From: Chthoniobacter flavus Ellin428
GTDB lineage: Bacteria; Verrucomicrobiota; Verrucomicrobiia; Chthoniobacterales; Chthoniobacteraceae
Assembly: GCF_000173075.1 (NCBI RefSeq)
Contig: NZ_ABVL01000003.1
Coordinates: 1-64,000, forward strand
Reading direction: 5' to 3'
DNA length: 64,000 nucleotides
In this document: positions 60,501 to 64,000 of the stretch, piece after piece
Numbering within the stretch: the first letter of the stretch is position 1
Layout of the letters: every line of letters begins with the position of its first letter
The notes under the pieces: generated by a model
Told to the model about the DNA's origin: nothing
Databases searched by the model: none
The model's input: the letters and a program-made list of their open reading frames with translations, nothing else
Position numbers and translations under genes: made by a program

Positions 60501-62320
60501 TAGAATCCGTCCGGGGTATTCTCCACGCCATAGGGAACGAAGGTTGAGTAACTATTGGAACCACTCGTCCCGAAGCGGCGGTTGTAATAGCGGGCCACGA
60601 CCGGATCGGCGCTTTGTCCGTAGAACACTCCACCGAGGACACCGAGCGGTTGCATGTCCCACATGGAAACCGAAACTCCGGTGGAGAATGTCTTCCGTCC
60701 GGAGAGCGCGTTGGCGTAGTAGCCCGTGTTGGTTCCCGTATCGTCGGCGGACATGCGCAGCATGGCGAATACGGCCGTCCGCAGACTCTCATAACTGGGC
60801 TGATCGATTTGATACCCGGTGCCGCGCAGGTCATAGAGTGCGCTGATCAGCGGCTTGTAGGCGTACATATACCCATTGTAATGGGAGTTGTGGTGGAAGC
60901 TGACGCCATCGGGCTTGATAACACCGGCGCAGCCTTGCGTGGGAACGAGCCAGCGCTCCAACCAGCGCTGAAGTCCCTTGAGTTGGCGAACGGCTTCGGT
61001 GTCGTTGGGCGTGAGGAACAGGATCGCGCCCAACATGGAATTGATCCCACAGTAGACGTCGTCGGAGTTTGGATCCCAATTCGTGGTCCAGAATTCCCCC
61101 GTCGTATAAAAATTCCAGCGAAAATAATCCCAAAGCCGCGCCTTGGTGGCCGGGTCATACGCGGGTGCCGTCAGGATCAGCGCCGTGGGAATATTGACGT
61201 AGTTATACCAGATACCAGGAACAAGGTTACTGTTCGCCGCGAACCCCTGATCCATGAAGTGCTGGGCGAGCAGCACCACATCATTGCCGCTCGTCGTTCC
61301 GGTGGACGTGCCCCAAACGTAGTCTTTCGCCAGCGTAACCGGCCAGCCAGCGGCATCGATCGACGTGGGATCGTTGACGACCTGGCCTCGGATGCCGTTG
61401 GCGTCCTGGACAATATTCATTGCGGCGAAGGAACTCTGGGCCGAGGTCACCGATGAGGCGCTCGGAGCGGAGCCACCCTTGGCGGAGGCCAGCCAGCGAC
61501 TGCGCAAAGTGGCGAGATCGGAAAGCTCGACCGCGGTGGGCGAGTCGGTCGCGATGTCCGGCGCGTTGCCGTACATGGAATACCAGAGGGAACTCGAATT
61601 GTAGCCGGTGGTATCCACGTTCTGCGCATCTTGAACTCGCTGAATACCGCTCCCCACCCAGGTCACCGCATCGAGGTACACGGTACCGCTTCCCGAAGCC
61701 GGCGCAGAGATCTGCACGGAGGTGAAAGTCGTCGAGGCATTGGCGATGTGCCCCATGTCATACCGGTAGCTACGCAGCGCACGCCGCCAACCGGTGTAGT
61801 TGACATAGAAATCGAACCAATACTGCGCGACGTTACCGTTCATGAACGCGACGTGCAGTTTACCGCCCGGAATGGGCGTGCCGTTCCAGACCCAGAAGTT
61901 GCAGGTGTTCTGACCCCAGGCCAGGACGTTCGCGGCGTTGATACCGGGGTTACTGACGGTAATGACATCGCCGCCTGTCCAGTTCCAACGCAGCGACTGC
62001 GAACCCATCTTGTAATGGTTGGAAGAAATGGAGAGCGTGCCTGTGCTGGCTGCCCAATTTGCCGGAACCGTGTTTTCCAGATCCTGCTGGGCGTGAAGCA
62101 ATCCTCCGCCCCCCAAAACCAAAACAAACAGGATCGCAAATACGCGGAGAATCGCACTGCATCGTTTCACCTTGGCGACGCATGGATGCCCTCCTCCTTC
62201 TGGGGCGGAAATCGCGGAGAGCGGGCGATCGGCAGCAGGGCCGCGGCCGAATATCGCGAATGCTACGAAAGTAGACGATGCGCGGGAACGCAGTTGGAGG
62301 ACGAGGGGGAGCTGTTGCAT
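57572..62320 (-). CDS. Large multidomain polysaccharide lyase, PL8 (chondroitin/hyaluronate lyase-like)
   Basis: Up to 1582 residues from ATG 62320. GTG 62170 is an alternative that would begin directly at the signal peptide (hydrophobic FAILFVLVLGGGGLLHA). Order after the signal: a carbohydrate-binding-type beta-sandwich (about 80-215), an alpha-toroid catalytic domain with DGVSFHHNSHYNGYMYAY holding the His/Tyr expected in PL8 active sites, the PL8 super-sandwich domain, a tandem cadherin-like/Ig segment (VAVADTATTPGDTAVTIPVLANDSD; Ig-like near SGPAWLSVAANGTLSGTP), and two related beta-sandwich modules at the C-terminus (SGDGEIRARV and SGDGQITARI). It should cleave uronic-acid polymers outside the cell or in the periplasm. 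The exact substrate cannot be read from sequence. Confidence 0.87.
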   Translation of the reverse strand: MQQLPLVLQLRSRASSTFVAFAIFGRGPAADRPLSAISAPEGGGHPCVAKVKRCSAILRVFAILFVLVLGGGGLLHAQQDLENTVPANWAASTGTLSISSNHYKMGSQSLRWNWTGGDVITVSNPGINAANVLAWGQNTCNFWVWNGTPIPGGKLHVAFMNGNVAQYWFDFYVNYTGWRRALRSYRYDMGHIANASTTFTSVQISAPASGSGTVYLDAVTWVGSGIQRVQDAQNVDTTGYNSSSLWYSMYGNAPDIATDSPTAVELSDLATLRSRWLASAKGGSAPSASSVTSAQSSFAAMNIVQDANGIRGQVVNDPTSIDAAGWPVTLAKDYVWGTSTGTTSGNDVVLLAQHFMDQGFAANSNLVPGIWYNYVNIPTALILTAPAYDPATKARLWDYFRWNFYTTGEFWTTNWDPNSDDVYCGINSMLGAILFLTPNDTEAVRQLKGLQRWLERWLVPTQGCAGVIKPDGVSFHHNSHYNGYMYAYKPLISALYDLRGTGYQIDQPSYESLRTAVFAMLRMSADDTGTNTGYYANALSGRKTFSTGVSVSMWDMQPLGVLGGVFYGQSADPVVARYYNRRFGTSGSNSYSTFVPYGVENTPDGFYQYNYSPLGIFRRANWVASMRAPEHYFWSSEVFGPPNAGANIYGRYQSYGALEILYNGGMANSGEQINGWDWNQPPGTTTIALPDSKLAALLTYYSADEYIYSQLNFSGALAFHDGQSGLYAANFQESNDDANSNTTFMWRKSWFAFGSEIVCLGSNIADNDTSDPTVTTLFQGALASQSTAVTLDGNALTAFPYSSTASGANAHWLLDAYGTGYITQPGADINISRATQNSQDQSGNGTLTTGNFAKVWLNHGMAPSGASYEYSVFPSTNATAMASAASQHGNPSTKPYQVIEQDSTAHVVKWNATGQVGYAVFSTTALPADTQSAGLLSAVQRPCLVMTQPGTNNDAWMSVVDPDLNFTNSQSGYNLPPDASVARTLDITVNGPWILDSSDTNMSIVAATATSTTVRVTTQHGFAVHVHLLSDAPVAVADTATTPGDTAVTIPVLANDSDPGGSALTLQSVTQGANGTVAISGSNVIYTPARYWNGTDSFTYTIANNVGATASATVTVTVTPVNHPPYFMVSPINQPNAMQGSAYSQTLAGTAADHDVGDTQTYSKVSGPAWLSVAANGTLSGTPASTDVGINSWTVRVTDSQGATATATLNVFVNGVVPAGSSSTDIGSVGLPGSAGQSGGTYTVNGSGADIWNSADAFQFVSQTLSGDGEIRARVVSQTNTNAWAKAGVMLRETTAAGSTEAMMAITPGNGFSFQYRATTGGSSASVPGPALNAAPNNWVRLTRSGTLITGYVSADGATWTQVGTAVISMASSINAGLAVTSHDNTQMGTATFDNLTVTPFPAPWQTVDIGTPGVQGSAEYFNSVFAVKGAGNLSGTADICRFVYQTMSGDGQITARITVPQNTGTNTRVGVMVRDTLTTGAEFAFMGVDGSNTFTWRRRSSTGGGTASYTKGTGTPPNIWVRVVRTGGKLYGYESTDGVTWTIVDSAPIAMGTNVYVGLVNASGDPATLNTTVFDNVTVVP

Positions 62321-62427
62321 AGTTCTGGGGGCATTGCACTCGACTGGTGTCGGGCTATTCCGCCCGTCGGGCCGAATGGGGGTGGGGAGAATCTGCAGTC
62401 ATTCCACGTAAAAATGCCCAATCCGTA

Positions 62428-62447
62428 TATAGCGTAAACTCGCCATG
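62428..62447 (-). promoter_or_regulatory. Motif 2 site 4 (polysaccharide lyase)
   Basis: TATAGCGTAAACTCGCCATG lies between the divergent lyase (ATG 62320) and GH16 (ATG 62551) genes. The second half CTCGCCATG matches site 3. Confidence 0.6.
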
Positions 62448-62503
62448 CTCCCTCACTTGACTTCAGCCCCATTCGTCACCTCCGTGCGAGGCGCCGTTCC
62501 GCG

Positions 62504-62523
62504 TATAGCGAGTTTTGGCTACA
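62504..62523 (+). promoter_or_regulatory. Motif 2 site 5 (GH16 gene)
   Basis: TATAGCGAGTTTTGGCTACA, 27 nt before the GH16 ATG. The left half is perfect and the right half keeps GCTACA. Confidence 0.65.
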
Positions 62524-62550
62524 GGCAGAAATCCCGAATTTCCGCCATGA

Positions 62551-63546
62551 TTGGAGTCGATGCCTCCCTCGTCTTCGCCTTCACGCTCCCAGCAGAGATC
62601 CATATCCCGCCGCGGCCGGTCGACGGTGGTTGCCTTGCTCGCCAGTGGATTTGCGCTCTTCGTCGGGCAAGCGAATAGCTCCGGCGAGGCGGTCAGCGGG
62701 AATCCTGAGCCTGAGTCGCCAGGCATCAACGCCGCCGAAGCGGCGCATTGGCGACTCGTCTGGCGCGATGAATTCGACGGCACTGCGCTCGACGAGACGA
62801 AATGGACTGCGCAAGCCACGCCACGCAAAGACACCCAAAACACGCCGGATGCCGTGAGCGTGCGCGACGGTATCATGACGATCACGACCTGGACCGAGGA
62901 AGGGAAGCACCGCACCGGTTTCCTGAATTCCCGGGGGAAGTTTGAGACGACCTACGGCTGCTTCGAGGCGCGTATCCGGTTTCACAATTCACCCGGCCAA
63001 TGGGGAGCTTTCTGGCTCTCCTCGCCATCCCTCGGCAACCCGCTCGGCGACGTGGCCAAGGCCGGCGCGGAGATCGACATCGTAGAGCATCGCGCGGTCT
63101 ATGGCCTCGGCACCGGTGCCGGCAACGACGCGACCAATCTGCAAGGGATGGCGTTGCACTGGGACGGCTACGGGGAGCACCACCAATCCACGGGCCACCC
63201 CGGCCACCCCGCACCCGGGGCGCCGTCTCTGCAGGACAACTGGCATACCTATGCGGTGCTCTGGACGCCCGAGAAATATGTCTTCTACCTCGACGGCCAC
63301 GAGCAGTGGACCACGGACAAGGCCGTCTCGCAGCGGCCGGAGTTTCTCCTGTTCACCTGCGAAGTGGCGGACCGCGGCTGGGCTGGTGCTGTCCCGGAGG
63401 GTGGCTTTGGGAGTCGCCAAAAGAGCCAGACGAAAATGGAAGTCGATTGGGTGCGCGTCTGGCAAAAATCCTCGGAACCGCAGGGGTCACCGGTGTCTGT
63501 TTCGTCGCAGCCGCAGGCCCCCGAACTTTATCCGGGGGCTGAATAG
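62551..63546 (+). CDS. Secreted GH16-family glycoside hydrolase
   Basis: 331 residues with an N-terminal signal region (SRRGRSTVVALLASGFALFVG). The catalytic jelly roll begins WRLVWRDEFDGTALDETKW. The GH16 signature ExDxxE is intact as AEIDIVEH (nucleophile and acid/base Glu), preceded by QWGAFWLSSPS and followed by NWHTYAVLWTPEKYVFYLDG. GH16 enzymes cut beta-1,3/1,4-glucans or marine galactans (laminarin, agar, carrageenan). It is divergent from the PL8 gene, and both carry motif 2, so they probably act in one degradation programme. Confidence 0.93.
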   Translation: MESMPPSSSPSRSQQRSISRRGRSTVVALLASGFALFVGQANSSGEAVSGNPEPESPGINAAEAAHWRLVWRDEFDGTALDETKWTAQATPRKDTQNTPDAVSVRDGIMTITTWTEEGKHRTGFLNSRGKFETTYGCFEARIRFHNSPGQWGAFWLSSPSLGNPLGDVAKAGAEIDIVEHRAVYGLGTGAGNDATNLQGMALHWDGYGEHHQSTGHPGHPAPGAPSLQDNWHTYAVLWTPEKYVFYLDGHEQWTTDKAVSQRPEFLLFTCEVADRGWAGAVPEGGFGSRQKSQTKMEVDWVRVWQKSSEPQGSPVSVSSQPQAPELYPGAE

Positions 63547-64000
63547 GAGACAGACCGATGGAAGACCCAATCCGAGAACAACCCCCTGTCACAGAATAGA
63601 GATTTCACCTGGGCTCGGCCCGGAACGTGTGCCTCCAAGCAAGCGCGATTTACCGATGGGGACTTCCGCCCTATCCGTCTGAAAGCCAGCCGGCCAAAAG
63701 GAGCGCACGACTCTCTACACAGCGATGGCCCCGAAGGCCTCTCCAGCAGGAAAAATAGAACGTCCGGACCATGCGAACCAAAGTCAGATTCCGGGAACAG
63801 ACATTTGCTTCGCTCCCATCTCCTCCGCCTCACTCCCCCTATTGCCCGGTGAAAATCGGTAATCCCGCCATCCGGGCGACCGCTTATGTTCATCACGATC
63901 CAATGGCTTTGACTGTCGCACGAGCACGGTGCGCCCGTTTTTTGTAGCGAATTCATGTTACACGACAAAATCGCGCCATTGTTCTAAATTCTCTGCGTGC
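63547..64000. other. Gene-free right end of the window
   Basis: About 450 bp without a convincing gene; the minus ORF spanning 63528-63968 has no domain and overlaps the GH16 end. It holds the last motif 2 copy and presumably a promoter for a gene beyond the edge. Confidence 0.5.
63943..63962 (+). promoter_or_regulatory. Motif 2 site 6 (next gene beyond window)
   Basis: TGTAGCGAATTCATGTTACA, a near-perfect outer palindrome (TGTA...TACA) with a degenerate centre. It predicts another regulon member starting just past position 64000 on the plus strand. Confidence 0.5.

Noticed and set aside
63528..63968. 146-codon minus-strand ORF at the right end
   Set aside because: No recognisable domain, overlaps the GH16 3' end and covers a motif 2 site.

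Overview
The window reads as the chromosome of a high-GC, Gram-negative heterotroph, most likely a member of the Verrucomicrobiota. Grounds: an exosortase-type PEP-CTERM protein built of autotransporter-associated beta-strand repeats, large exported propeller/Y_Y_Y histidine kinases, many porins and lipoproteins, a Gly-rich exported protein of PVC type, and few clear Shine-Dalgarno sequences. The taxonomic call is inference; no rRNA, tRNA or marker gene is present to fix it.

Layout. 1-5.9 kb: 5' part of a giant minus-strand adhesin made of nearly identical 519-bp (173-aa) repeats, with several single-base frame breaks. 6.9-14.9 kb: pyruvate kinase, a LamB/ScrY-type sugar porin, a fused PTS phosphotransferase (EIIA-HPr-EI) and a glucose/GlcNAc-type EIICB with an extra EIIB copy. 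15.0-25.1 kb: anaerobic energy block with nitrite ammonification (nrfHA), a BASS-family carrier, a DcaP-like porin, a Dcu C4-dicarboxylate carrier, aspartase with an N-terminal cNMP-binding-type domain, and a single-chain cNMP-type domain/acetate kinase/PduL phosphotransacylase. 25.2-30.7 kb (minus): transglutaminase-like protein, WD40/TPR protein, LOG-family protein, unknown. 30.7-34.6 kb: cardiolipin synthase and PBP2. 34.6-44.2 kb (minus): propeller histidine kinase, K+ channel, lipoprotein hydrolase, tandem-YkuD protein, small lipoprotein, Gly-rich protein, NTF2-like protein. 44.4-49.7 kb: coiled-coil protein, then receiver/DUF1269/DUF3302/HlyD/TolC-like operon. 50-63.5 kb: PEP-CTERM protein, NarL-type response regulator and its sensor kinase, a catalytically disabled leucine-dehydrogenase relative, a PL8-type polysaccharide lyase and a GH16 glycosidase.

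Two recurring intergenic DNA motifs tie the window together. Motif 1 (consensus near TARGACCAARGTCCGATA, very similar to the DosR dormancy box) lies before the porin/PTS, nrfHA, dicarboxylate/acetate, WD40, cls, NTF2/coiled-coil and receiver operons, often 35-43 nt before the start codon. Motif 2 (TATAGCGAG-N2-CTCGCYAYA, an inverted repeat) occurs six times, only at 52.9-64 kb, before the PEP-CTERM gene, the sensor kinase, the dehydrogenase-like gene, the lyase, GH16 and the window end. The simplest reading is a redox/energy-stress regulon in the first 50 kb and a polysaccharide/surface regulon in the last 12 kb. Two copies of a ~115-bp palindromic element and two larger nested inverted repeats sit between genes. 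I found no CRISPR array, tRNA, rRNA, prophage or transposase gene.
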